DNA of 64,000 bases from Microbacterium sp. Root53 (GTDB lineage Bacteria; Actinomycetota; Actinomycetes; Actinomycetales; Microbacteriaceae): positions 521,646 through 585,645 of the forward strand of contig NZ_LMFR01000012.1 of NCBI RefSeq assembly GCF_001426925.1, read 5' to 3'. Made by a program: the position numbers and the translations under genes. Shown here in pieces: positions 43,371 through 52,129 of the stretch; within the stretch, counting starts at the first letter, position 1; the number at the start of each line of letters is the position of its first letter. Below the pieces are notes generated by a model that was not told where the DNA came from, ran no database searches, and worked only from the letters and a program-made list of their open reading frames with translations.

Positions 43371-44789
43371 ATGTCCATGACCACCGCTGTTCAGACCCCC
43401 TCGGGTCCCGCCTCCCAGCCGGTGAACTCGCGCTCGCGCGTGATCACCGCGAGCCTGGTCGGCACCACGATCGAGTTCTACGACTTCTACGCGTACGCCA
43501 CGGCCGCCGTGCTCGTGTTCCCCGCGCTCTTCTTCCCCACCGGCAACCCGACGACGGCGCTGCTCGCGTCGTTCGCGACGTTCGGCGCCGCCATGGTCGC
43601 CCGCCCGATCGGCGCGATCGTGTTCGGTCACTTCGGCGACCGCTTCGGCCGCAAGGCGACGCTCGTCGCGTCGCTGCTGACCATGGGGATCGCGACGTTC
43701 CTGATCGGCCTGCTGCCGACCTTCCAGACCATCGGCTGGTTCGCCGCGTTCCTGCTGCTGATCATGCGCCTCGCGCAGGGCTTCGCGCTCGGCGGCGAGT
43801 GGTCGGGCGCCGCGCTCGTCGCGACCGAGAACGCCCCGGCGGGCAAGCGCGCGCTGTACGGCACGTTCCCGCAGCTGGGCGCGCCCATCGGCTTCATCAT
43901 CGCCAACGGCCTGTTCCTGATCATCAACTTCTCGATGCCCGGCGAGAACGGCGCCCCCTCGGAGGCGTTCCTCGCGTGGGGCTGGCGCATCCCGTTCCTG
44001 TTCTCGGCCGTCATGGTCATCGTGGGCCTCTGGGTCCGCCTGAAGCTCGTCGAGTCGGCCAGCTTCGAGAAGGCGCAGAAGCAGGGCGCGATCAAGCGCT
44101 TCCCGCTCGGCGAGACGTTCCGCCGCTACTGGAAGCAGCTCATCCTCGGCACGTTCATCATGCTGGCGACCTACGTGCTGTTCTACCTGCTGACGAGCTT
44201 CATGCTGTCGTACGGCACCAAGGCGCAGGCCGCCCCCGAGGGCTACGACGCCGCCGCGAGCGGCCCGTGGGTGCCCGGTCTCGGCTTCACCTACGTCGAG
44301 TTCGTCCTGATGCAGATCGTCGGCGTCGTGTTCTTCGGCATCTTCACGATCGTGGCCGGCCCGCTGGCCGACCGCCTCGGCCGCCGTAAGGTGCTCATCG
44401 CGGTCACGATCGGGATCATCGTGTTCGGTGCCCTCTTCCCGGTGTTCCTGCTGCCGCAGGGCGCCGCGACCGGCCCGCTGGTGATCTTCTTCCTGATCCT
44501 CGGCTTCGCGCTGATGGGCTCGACGTTCGGCCCCATGGGCGCGCTGCTGCCCGAGCTGTTCCCGACCCATGTCCGCTACACCGGCTCGGCCGTCGCGTAC
44601 AACGTGTCCTCGATCCTGGGTGCCGCCCTGGCGCCGATGGTCGCGGTCGTGCTGTGGGCGGCCGGCGGCGGCAACCCGTGGCTCGTGGGCCTGTACCTCT
44701 CGGGCGCGGGCGTCCTCACGCTCGTGGCGCTGATCCTGTCGCGCGAGACCAAGGACGTCGACTACGACGCCGTCGAGATCCTTCCCTGA
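43371..44789 (+). CDS. MHS-type MFS transporter
   Basis: A 472-aa metabolite:H+ symporter with 12 helices. It has the family opening GTTIEFYDFYAYATAAVLVFP (about 31-50), GHFGDRFGRKA, RLAQGFALGGEWSGAA and PLADRLGRRKV. It is the same family as the transporter at 8850 but encoded alone between the rib operon and a flavin oxidoreductase gene. ATG at 43371 follows AGACAGG; ATG 43377 is also possible. Substrate unknown: shikimate-, proline/betaine- or aromatic-acid-type cargo are all within the family. Confidence 0.87.
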   Translation: MSMTTAVQTPSGPASQPVNSRSRVITASLVGTTIEFYDFYAYATAAVLVFPALFFPTGNPTTALLASFATFGAAMVARPIGAIVFGHFGDRFGRKATLVASLLTMGIATFLIGLLPTFQTIGWFAAFLLLIMRLAQGFALGGEWSGAALVATENAPAGKRALYGTFPQLGAPIGFIIANGLFLIINFSMPGENGAPSEAFLAWGWRIPFLFSAVMVIVGLWVRLKLVESASFEKAQKQGAIKRFPLGETFRRYWKQLILGTFIMLATYVLFYLLTSFMLSYGTKAQAAPEGYDAAASGPWVPGLGFTYVEFVLMQIVGVVFFGIFTIVAGPLADRLGRRKVLIAVTIGIIVFGALFPVFLLPQGAATGPLVIFFLILGFALMGSTFGPMGALLPELFPTHVRYTGSAVAYNVSSILGAALAPMVAVVLWAAGGGNPWLVGLYLSGAGVLTLVALILSRETKDVDYDAVEILP

Positions 44790-44802
44790 TCTCCCGCGCA
44801 TC

Positions 44803-44837
44803 GGCGAGGCCCCTCGGATCATCCGTGGGGCCTCGCC
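44803..44837. terminator. Bidirectional terminator
   Basis: GGCGAGGCCCC (44803-44813) pairs with GGGGCCTCGCC (44827-44837), and the inner CGGAT/ATCCG extends the stem nearly to the tip. It lies between the converging MHS transporter and oxidoreductase genes, with CTCTTCT on the plus side. Confidence 0.85.
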
Positions 44838-44849
44838 TCTTCTCCGGCG

Positions 44850-46250
44850 TCAGAGGCCGTAGCCCTCGAGCAGCCGCAGCCAGAACTCGCTGAGCGTGGG
44901 GTACGCCGGCACCGCGTGCCACAGCCGCGAGAGCGGCACCTCCCCGGCGATCGCGATCGTCGCGGCGTGGATGAGCTCCCCCACCCCCGGCCCCACGAGC
45001 GTGACGCCGACCAGGACGCCGCGGTCCTCGTCCACGACCGCGCGCGCCCGGCCCGCGTAGTCGTCGGCGATCAGCCCCGCGCCCGCCACGTCGCCGAGCT
45101 CGTAGTCGACCACCCGGATGCGCAGGCCCCGTTCCTCGGCCTGGGCCGCGGTCAGACCGGCCGAGGCGACCTCCGGGTCGGTGAAGACCACCTGCGGCAC
45201 GGCCGCGTGGTCGGCCGTCGCGACGTGCCGGCCCCACGGCGCGTCGTCGACCCGCTCGCCGCGGGCGCGGGCCGCGATCGCGTCCCCAGCCGCGCGCGCC
45301 TCGTACTTGCCCTGGTGGGTGAGGAGGACCCGCCCGGCCGCCTCGCCCACGGCGTAGAGCCAGTCGGTTCCGCGCACCCGCATCGTGTCGTCGACGCCGA
45401 GGCGACCGCGGTCATCGAGCAGCTCGTCGAGGCCGATGCCGTCCAGGCGCGGTCGCCGGCCGGTCGCGGCGACGACCTCGTCGGCGAGCAGGTCGCCGTC
45501 CTCGAGCCGGATGCGCACGGCGCCGTCGTCCGTGCGGGCGATCTCCGCCGGCTGCGCGTCCTCCCGCACCTGGACGCCGCGCTCGCGCAGGGCGTCGCGC
45601 ACGGCCTCCCCCGCGAACGGCTCGAGCTCGTGGAGCAGGGGGCTGCGCGAGAGGAGCGTCACCTCGCTGCCGAGATCCGCGAACACGGTGGCCACCTCGA
45701 CCGCGACGACCCCGCCGCCGATCACCGCCAGGCGCGCGGGCACGGCCCGGGCCGACGTCGCCTCGCGGCTGCCCCACGGGCGCGCGTCGCGCAGCCCCGG
45801 GATGTCGGGGATGTGCGGCTCGCTCCCGGTCGCGACCACGACGGCATGCCGCGCGACCAGCTCGACGTCGCCGCCGTCGCCCTCGACCACGACCCGCCGC
45901 TCCCCCGCGACGCGGCCCCGCCCGCGGATCAAGTCGATGCCTGCGCCCGTGAGCCAGCGCACCTGACCCGAGTCGTCCCACTCGGCCGCGAACGCGTCGC
46001 GCCGTCGCAGCACCTCGGCCGGGTCGAGCTCCCCGCCGCTGAGGCCTCGCACCGCTCGCGCCGCCCGCAGGGCTGCGCCGGGGCGCAGCAGCGCCTTGGA
46101 GGGCATGCACGCCCAGTACGAGCACTCGCCGCCGACCAGCTCCCGTTCGACGATCACCGCCTCGAGCCCGCCTCGCACGGCCCGGTCGGCCACGTTCTCG
46201 CCGACCGGCCCGGCCCCGATCACCACCACATCCGTCTCGCGCACCGTCAT
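44850..46250 (-). CDS. FAD/NAD(P) disulfide oxidoreductase
   Basis: A 466-aa class I pyridine nucleotide-disulfide oxidoreductase, relative of lipoamide dehydrogenase and mercuric reductase. VVIGAGPVGENVA binds FAD, and the redox pair is Cys 43/Cys 48 in GGECSYWACMPSK. GGGVVAVEVATVFADLG binds NAD(P). In the dimerisation domain the usual HPT-x-E motif reads YPTLSE, so the active-site base His is replaced by Tyr. The substrate is unknown; no dehydrogenase-complex or mercury genes are near. It converges on the MHS transporter gene. Confidence 0.85.
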   Translation of the reverse strand: MTVRETDVVVIGAGPVGENVADRAVRGGLEAVIVERELVGGECSYWACMPSKALLRPGAALRAARAVRGLSGGELDPAEVLRRRDAFAAEWDDSGQVRWLTGAGIDLIRGRGRVAGERRVVVEGDGGDVELVARHAVVVATGSEPHIPDIPGLRDARPWGSREATSARAVPARLAVIGGGVVAVEVATVFADLGSEVTLLSRSPLLHELEPFAGEAVRDALRERGVQVREDAQPAEIARTDDGAVRIRLEDGDLLADEVVAATGRRPRLDGIGLDELLDDRGRLGVDDTMRVRGTDWLYAVGEAAGRVLLTHQGKYEARAAGDAIAARARGERVDDAPWGRHVATADHAAVPQVVFTDPEVASAGLTAAQAEERGLRIRVVDYELGDVAGAGLIADDYAGRARAVVDEDRGVLVGVTLVGPGVGELIHAATIAIAGEVPLSRLWHAVPAYPTLSEFWLRLLEGYGL

Positions 46251-46321
46251 GCTCCGACGCTACGCCGGGCGGGGGCGGATGGGCCGGTGACCGACCACGA
46301 CGACCGCGATAGCGTGAGGGC

Positions 46322-46684
46322 ATGGACTTCCTCGAGACTCTGCGCGACATCGTCGTTCTGGTGCACCTGGCCGGCTTCGCGATCCTGTTCGGGTCGTGGG
46401 CCGTGGAGGCCGCGGCGAAGCGGTACCAGGCGACGCCCCTCATGAACGCGGGCCTCGGCCTCGCATTCCTGGCCGGCCTCGTGCTGTCGGCGCCGTGGGG
46501 CCTGGGCGACGGCGAGCTGAACTACATGAAGATCGGCATCAAGCTGGTCGTGCTCGTGATCATCGGCGCGCTGATCGGCATCAGCACCAGCCGGGCCAAG
46601 AAGGGCAGCCCTGTGCCGCCGGCGTTCTTCTGGCTGATCGGCGCCCTCACGCTGCTGAACGCGGGTCTCGCCGTCATCTGGTGA
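46322..46684 (+). CDS. Small four-helix membrane protein
   Basis: A 120-aa integral membrane protein of unknown function. Hydrophobic segments lie at about 10-30, 42-60, 70-88 and 98-118, with a positively charged loop (SRAKKG) between the third and fourth. TAGCGT sits 6 nt before the ATG, so the mRNA may be leaderless. It is divergent from the disulfide oxidoreductase. A role in membrane redox chemistry or transport would be guesswork. Confidence 0.8.
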   Translation: MDFLETLRDIVVLVHLAGFAILFGSWAVEAAAKRYQATPLMNAGLGLAFLAGLVLSAPWGLGDGELNYMKIGIKLVVLVIIGALIGISTSRAKKGSPVPPAFFWLIGALTLLNAGLAVIW

Positions 46685-46695
46685 CGCCTCGACGC

Positions 46696-46732
46696 ACGAA
46701 GCGGCCGCTCCCGGATGGGGCGGCCGCTTCGT
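46696..46732. terminator. Hairpin after the membrane protein gene
   Basis: ACGAAGCGGCCGC (46696-46708) pairs perfectly with GCGGCCGCTTCGT (46720-46732). It starts 12 bp after the stop and precedes the repeat region. Confidence 0.8.
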
Positions 46733-46738
46733 CGTCGG

Positions 46739-46807
46739 GCTTCGACTCGCTCCGCTCGCTCAGCCCGTTTCGACTCCGGCGCCGGCGCGCCTCCGCTCAA
46801 CGACCAA
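46739..46807. repeat. 69-bp direct repeat, first copy
   Basis: A 69-bp unit beginning GCTTCGACTCGCTCCGCTCG and ending TCAACGACCAA. It recurs at 46824-46892 with a single C/T difference (period 85 bp). The whole gap 46685-47042 is 358 bp and holds only the terminator, these repeats and a third repeat block; I see no gene in it. Confidence 0.9.
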
Positions 46808-46823
46808 CGGAACCGGAGCGTCG

Positions 46824-46892
46824 GCTTCGACTCGCTCCGCTCGCTCAGCCCGTTTCGACTCCGGCGCTGGCGCGCCTCCGCTCAACGACCAA
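46824..46892. repeat. 69-bp direct repeat, second copy
   Basis: Second copy of the unit at 46739, 68 of 69 bases identical. The near identity suggests recent duplication or gene-conversion-like upkeep. The inner words CTCGCTCCGCTCGCTC are related to the REP-like words that follow. Confidence 0.9.
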
Positions 46893-46916
46893 TACACACC
46901 CTGCTCACTTACCGCC

Positions 46917-47033
46917 GTGCGAGCGAAGCGAGCGTGGAGCGAAGCGACCAATCGCAGCGCGAAGCGCTGCCGAACGGAGCGAAGCGACGTTCCTTGCTCG
47001 CGAAGGGCCCCCGAAGGGGCGCCCGCACGCGTG
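46917..47033. repeat. REP-like intergenic repeat, copy B
   Basis: It starts with the same 20 bases as the block at 35431 (GTGCGAGCGAAGCGAGCGTG) and has the same succession of GAGCGAAGCGA-type words and ACGGAGCG-AGCGACG. It ends in a short hairpin-forming CCCCGAAGGGGC. It lies between the end of the dioxygenase gene and the 69-bp repeats. Confidence 0.65.
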
Positions 47034-47042
47034 CGACCGGTT

Positions 47043-47993
47043 CTAAACAAGAGGCGTGCCGTGGGTGTGGAAGGTCTCGATGGTCTTCATGCCCCAGGCC
47101 TGGCCCTTGCGGCGCTCGGCCTCCGACCATTCCACGACCGGCTGGTCGGGGTCCAACAGCAGGCGCGCACCGGCGTTGGCGAACTCGATCCGGTTGCCGC
47201 CCGGCTCCCACACGTACAGGAAAAACGTCTGGTTGATGGCGTGCTTGTGCGGGCCCGACTCGATGTGGATGCCGTTCTCGAGGAAGATGTCGGCCGCCTT
47301 CAGGATGTCCTCGCGCGTGTCGGGCGCGAACGCGATGTGGTGCAGGCGGTTGCCGTGCTTGGTCCAGTCGTCGCTGTAGACGACGTCGTACGACTTGAGC
47401 GAGAAGTGGAACCACCACGCCGCGAAGCGGCCGTTGTCGAGCCGGATGCGCTCGGACTCCCGCATCCCGAGCGCCTTCGCGAGGAACTCGCCGTTGGCCT
47501 CGACGTCCTTGGCGAGGTAGTTGATGTGGTCGATGCGGCGGGCGTTGACGCCGCGCCCGGGGAACCGCGAGGCCTGGTTCTTGAGCGCGGGGCGGTCCTC
47601 GTCGCCTGCGACGTAGCGCTCGGTCTCGTAGTAGATCGCCATCTCGTGGCCGTCGGGGTCGTGGAACCGGTAGGTCGGGCCGGTACCCACCTCGCCGTCG
47701 ACCCAACCGTCTCCGAGCCCCATCTCCTCGATCGCCGCGACGCGTCGCACGAGCGCCTCCTGGCTGATGGCGCGGAACGACGTGCGCCCGACCCCGGCCT
47801 GCTCCCGCGCGGTGAGCTTGATCGTGTAGAGCTCGTAGTCGTCCCACGTGCGCAGGTACACGGAGTCGCCGTGCTCGGCGACGACGCGCATCGCGAGCAG
47901 CTCCTCGAAGAACCATCGGCTCTTCTCGAACTCGGGCGTGAACAGCTCGACGTTGGCGAGGTGCGCGACGTCGAAGACGGTGGAGTCTGTCAT
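47043..47993 (-). CDS. VOC-family (type I) extradiol dioxygenase, catechol 2,3-dioxygenase-like
   Basis: Ring-opening oxygenase of 316 aa in the two-domain vicinal oxygen chelate fold, like XylE. Aligned by eye with XylE, the Fe(II) ligands are His 156 (RIDHINYL), His 219 (RLHHIAF) and Glu 270 (NRIEFA). His 251 and Tyr 260 match further active-site residues. The position of the conserved acid-base His (STKAHDVAF in XylE) is Tyr 202 (SLKSYDVVY). It is the last gene of the operon with the galB-, galC- and galD-like genes, 26 bp after the latter, so gallate, 3-O-methylgallate or protocatechuate is the likely substrate. SD-like AGAGAGGAC precedes the ATG. The family is sure, the substrate is inferred. 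Confidence 0.85.
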   Translation of the reverse strand: MTDSTVFDVAHLANVELFTPEFEKSRWFFEELLAMRVVAEHGDSVYLRTWDDYELYTIKLTAREQAGVGRTSFRAISQEALVRRVAAIEEMGLGDGWVDGEVGTGPTYRFHDPDGHEMAIYYETERYVAGDEDRPALKNQASRFPGRGVNARRIDHINYLAKDVEANGEFLAKALGMRESERIRLDNGRFAAWWFHFSLKSYDVVYSDDWTKHGNRLHHIAFAPDTREDILKAADIFLENGIHIESGPHKHAINQTFFLYVWEPGGNRIEFANAGARLLLDPDQPVVEWSEAERRKGQAWGMKTIETFHTHGTPLV

Positions 47994-48019
47994 GTGGTGT
48001 CCTCTCTGACAGCCGGGGC

Positions 48020-49120
48020 TCAGGTGCGGGGCCGGGGGTACACGGTTCCGTCGAAGATGCGGCGGGCCGTGCGCAGCGCCGCCGAGCGCATCACGTGGGC
48101 GGCGCCGTCGGGGCCGCGGGTCAGCGCCACGTCGACGTCGAAGTGCCCCGTGGGATGCTCCACGACGAAGGGGCGACCGGGGTCGGGGATCCGGCCGAGC
48201 GCATGGCCGATGGATCCCTCCGCCAGCACACCCGCCGCGACGGTGAGCGCGCCCAGCACGCCGATCGATGTGTGCACGCGGTGGGGCAGGAAGCTCCGCG
48301 TCGCGATCGCGCCGCCGCGGCGCGGTTCGCTCAGGAGCACCAGCTTCGGCACGGTCGCCTCAGACACGTCGCCGAGCCCCATCCGCTCGGCGGCCGCGCG
48401 ACGCAGCCGCTCCAGCCGCTCCTTGAGCGCCGTGTCAGCCTCCAGGACCGCGGGAGCCTCCGTGCCGACGAGCCCCAGGTCGGCAGCGCGGATCAGCACC
48501 GTCGGCATCCCGTTGTCCACGCAGGTCACGGTGAGCGGGGAGTCGTCGAGGACGCCGTCGACATCGTCGGCGACGGCGCCGGTCGGGAAGAGCGCGCCCG
48601 TGGATGAGCCCTCGGTCCCCTCGAAGTCGAGGGTGATGGCGCCGGCCGTGCCGGGCACCCCGTCGATGGTCAGGTCGCCGTCGTAGTCGACGACCCCTCC
48701 CGGGGTGGCGAACGTCGCGGTCGCGACCCCGCCGGTGTTGACCATCCGGATGCGCACGCTCGTCCGCTCGCCGCCCGCCGGCACGAGTCCGCGCTCGACG
48801 GCGAACGGGCCGACGCCGGCCAGGATGTTGCCGCAGTTCTGCCGGTCGGTCACGAAGGCATCGTCGACCCCGACCTGGAGGAAGAGGTAGTCGACGTGGG
48901 CGTCCGGGCTCTCCGACGGCGAGACCACGGCGACCTTCGAGGTGAGCGGATGCGCGCCGCCCAGCCCGTCGATCTGCCGCGGGTCGGGCGTGCCCATGAT
49001 CCGCATCAGCAGGTCGTCGCGCCCGGCGACGTCGGCCGGCAGATCGGACGCCAGGAAGTACGCGCCCTTCGAAGTGCCGCCGCGCATCAGCAGGCAGCGG
49101 ATGCCGGGTTCAGCGGCCAT
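48020..49120 (-). CDS. galD: 4-Oxalomesaconate tautomerase (PrpF-family)
   Basis: A 366-aa PrpF/DapF-fold isomerase that closely follows GalD: CLLMRGGTSKGAYFLASDLP, MGTPDPRQIDGLGG-HPLTSKVA, RQNCGNILAGVGPFA with the active Cys, and VRIRMVNTG. GalD converts the enol/keto forms of 4-oxalomesaconate made by gallate ring cleavage. The start overlaps the aldolase stop by 11 bp. The alternative, PrpF 2-methylaconitate isomerase of propionate metabolism, is not supported because no prp genes are near and the flanking genes are gallate-pathway types. Confidence 0.85.
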   Translation of the reverse strand: MAAEPGIRCLLMRGGTSKGAYFLASDLPADVAGRDDLLMRIMGTPDPRQIDGLGGAHPLTSKVAVVSPSESPDAHVDYLFLQVGVDDAFVTDRQNCGNILAGVGPFAVERGLVPAGGERTSVRIRMVNTGGVATATFATPGGVVDYDGDLTIDGVPGTAGAITLDFEGTEGSSTGALFPTGAVADDVDGVLDDSPLTVTCVDNGMPTVLIRAADLGLVGTEAPAVLEADTALKERLERLRRAAAERMGLGDVSEATVPKLVLLSEPRRGGAIATRSFLPHRVHTSIGVLGALTVAAGVLAEGSIGHALGRIPDPGRPFVVEHPTGHFDVDVALTRGPDGAAHVMRSAALRTARRIFDGTVYPRPRT

Positions 49121-49826
49121 CCGAGCCCTCGTACTCGGCCTGCGAGACGTACGTGACCCCGAGGTCGGCGAGCAGCGGCCGCAGCCCCTTGCGGTCGAGG
49201 CTGAGCTCGGCGCCGCTGCCGTAGGCCGCACGGTCCGCGTCCTCCTTCGCGACGCGGGCGTCGGCCGCGGCGAGCGCCGTCTCCGCGCCGGCACGCGGCA
49301 CGCATACGACGCCGTCGTCGTCCGCGATCACCACGTCGCCAGGATGGACCAGCATCCCGTCGATCACGACGGGCACGTTCACCGACCCGGCCGTGGCCTT
49401 GACGGTCCCCTGGGAGTGCACGCCGTTCGACCACGCGGGGAAGCCCATGTCGCGCAGCTCCTGCGTGTCCCGCACCCCGGTCGCGGTGACGAGGCCTCGC
49501 ACGCCGCGGGCCTTGAGCGCGGTGGCGAACAGGTCGCCGAACGCGCCATCGGTGGACGGCGAGGTGGTCGCGACGACGAGGAGGTCGCCGGCCCGGCACT
49601 GCTCGATCGCGGCGTGGATCATGAGGTTGTCCCCCGGCCAGCTGAGCACGGTCACGGCCGTGCCCGCCACCCGCGCCCCCTGCTGGATGGGCCGGATCGA
49701 CGGGCCCGCCAGTCCCACGCGGCCGATCGCCTCGTGCACGGTCGCGACGCCGTGCGCGGCGAGCGCGTCGACGACCGCCGCGTCGGCGCGTGCGATGTCG
49801 GTGACGACCACTCCGAGGGCGCTCAT
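49110..49826 (-). CDS. galC: 4-Carboxy-4-hydroxy-2-oxoadipate aldolase (RraA-like)
   Basis: Class II pyruvate aldolase of the HMG/CHA type, 238 aa, the last step to pyruvate and oxaloacetate. DLLVVATTSPSTDGAFGDLFATALKARGVRG and VTATGVRDTQEL (Arg 119, Asp 120 as the metal-enolate pair) are the aldolase signatures. PAWSNGVHSQGT and VHPGDVVIADDDGVVCVP distinguish it from RraA regulators of RNase E, which are shorter. It lies 8 bp downstream of the hydratase gene. Confidence 0.88.
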   Translation of the reverse strand: MSALGVVVTDIARADAAVVDALAAHGVATVHEAIGRVGLAGPSIRPIQQGARVAGTAVTVLSWPGDNLMIHAAIEQCRAGDLLVVATTSPSTDGAFGDLFATALKARGVRGLVTATGVRDTQELRDMGFPAWSNGVHSQGTVKATAGSVNVPVVIDGMLVHPGDVVIADDDGVVCVPRAGAETALAAADARVAKEDADRAAYGSGAELSLDRKGLRPLLADLGVTYVSQAEYEGSDGR

Positions 49827-49834
49827 GCGGATCC

Positions 49835-50590
49835 TCAGTCGAGGACCGAGGTGACCTGCGGGTAGTACCGCATGTACGCCTCGCCCATGGTGTCGTGGGG
49901 CAGACCCAGGTTCGGCCCGGCGTTGCGCCTGACCTGCACGCCGCGGCGCACGGCGAGCGCGGTGTAGTACTCCCACATGTGCTTCTGGGCGGGCAGGCAC
50001 TCCATGGCCGCCTTCTTCCGGGGGAAGGCCTCGGTGATGTCGAGGAGCACGTTCGGCTTGAAGTCGGACTGCTCGGGCTGGTGCGGCTCGAAGAAGAAGA
50101 CCGGCGGCGCCCCGATGATCTCGTCCTTCGCGGGGTACGTCCCGTCGGAGTTCGCCACGCCGATCGCCTGCGCCAGCACGCGGGCCTGCAGGGCCATCCG
50201 CGCGGCGGCGGGATGGTCGCCGTTGTACGGGTCCGACAGCGGGTGCGTGAGGACGACGGTGGGCTGCACGCGGCGCATGACGTCCACCAGCCGCTGCACG
50301 GCCTCGGGGCTCTCGATCAGCGGGTAGTCGCCCAGGTCGAGGAACTCGATGTCGGCGCCCAGCGCCGCGGCGGCCGCCTCGGCCTCCTCGCGGCGGACCG
50401 CCTTGATCTCGTCGAGGGCCCTGCCCGCGAGCCACTGGCTGGCGGACTCGCCGCGCTCGCCGTAGGACAGGCAGACGACCGTGGCGCGCTCGCCCCGCAG
50501 CGCGGCCGCGGCGATCGCCCCGCCCGCACGCCAGACGAAGTCTCCGGCGTGCGCACTCACGACGAGAAGCGACGGCTCTGTCTCTGCCAT
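49835..50590 (-). CDS. galB: 4-Oxalomesaconate hydratase (PIG-L-like)
   Basis: Zinc hydratase of 251 aa in the PIG-L/LmbE fold, matching GalB: VVSAHAGDFVWRAGG with the HxxD metal motif (His 14, Asp 17), CLSYGERGES, DLGDYPL, HPLSDPYNGDHP with more metal ligands, PPVFFFEPHQPEQ and WEYYTALAVRRGVQ. It hydrates 4-oxalomesaconate to 4-carboxy-4-hydroxy-2-oxoadipate. Start at ATG 50590; an in-frame ATG 20 codons up has no support. First gene of the minus-strand operon, divergent from the O-demethylase. Confidence 0.88.
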   Translation of the reverse strand: MAETEPSLLVVSAHAGDFVWRAGGAIAAAALRGERATVVCLSYGERGESASQWLAGRALDEIKAVRREEAEAAAAALGADIEFLDLGDYPLIESPEAVQRLVDVMRRVQPTVVLTHPLSDPYNGDHPAAARMALQARVLAQAIGVANSDGTYPAKDEIIGAPPVFFFEPHQPEQSDFKPNVLLDITEAFPRKKAAMECLPAQKHMWEYYTALAVRRGVQVRRNAGPNLGLPHDTMGEAYMRYYPQVTSVLD

Positions 50591-50674
50591 GCGGTGATCC
50601 GTTTCATCTCGGGGCCCGGGATTATGCATTCCGCGTGCCCAGTGAACCATCCCCTGGTGCGGTGGTCAAGATAA

Positions 50675-50684
50675 TGTCTACAAT
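50675..50684. promoter_or_regulatory. ATTG-N2-GACA motif between galB and ligM
   Basis: On the minus strand this reads ATTGTAGACA. It overlaps -10-like sequences for both directions (ATAAT and TACAAT for the plus strand). The same spacing of ATTG and GACA occurs at 52935 and 58537, the other two divergent promoters of the cluster. The FCD-type GntR regulator is the candidate binder. Confidence 0.5.
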
Positions 50685-50692
50685 CCTGGTGA

Positions 50693-52123
<1,431 letters not shown>

Positions 52124-52129
52124 GGCGGG

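Noticed and set aside
46742..47050. Open frames across the repeat region between the membrane protein and dioxygenase genes.
   Set aside because: They translate the repeat words into Arg/Ser/Ala-rich strings without any protein-like pattern. The region is better explained by the repeats and the terminator.
48020..49120. Calling the tautomerase PrpF, 2-methylaconitate isomerase of propionate metabolism.
   Set aside because: No prpBCD genes are present and the flanking genes are all of the gallate type. The family alone cannot exclude it, but the context does.
49110..49826. Calling the aldolase gene a regulator of RNase E (RraA).
   Set aside because: The protein is longer than RraA, has the Arg-Asp aldolase pair and lies between hydratase and tautomerase genes of the same pathway.
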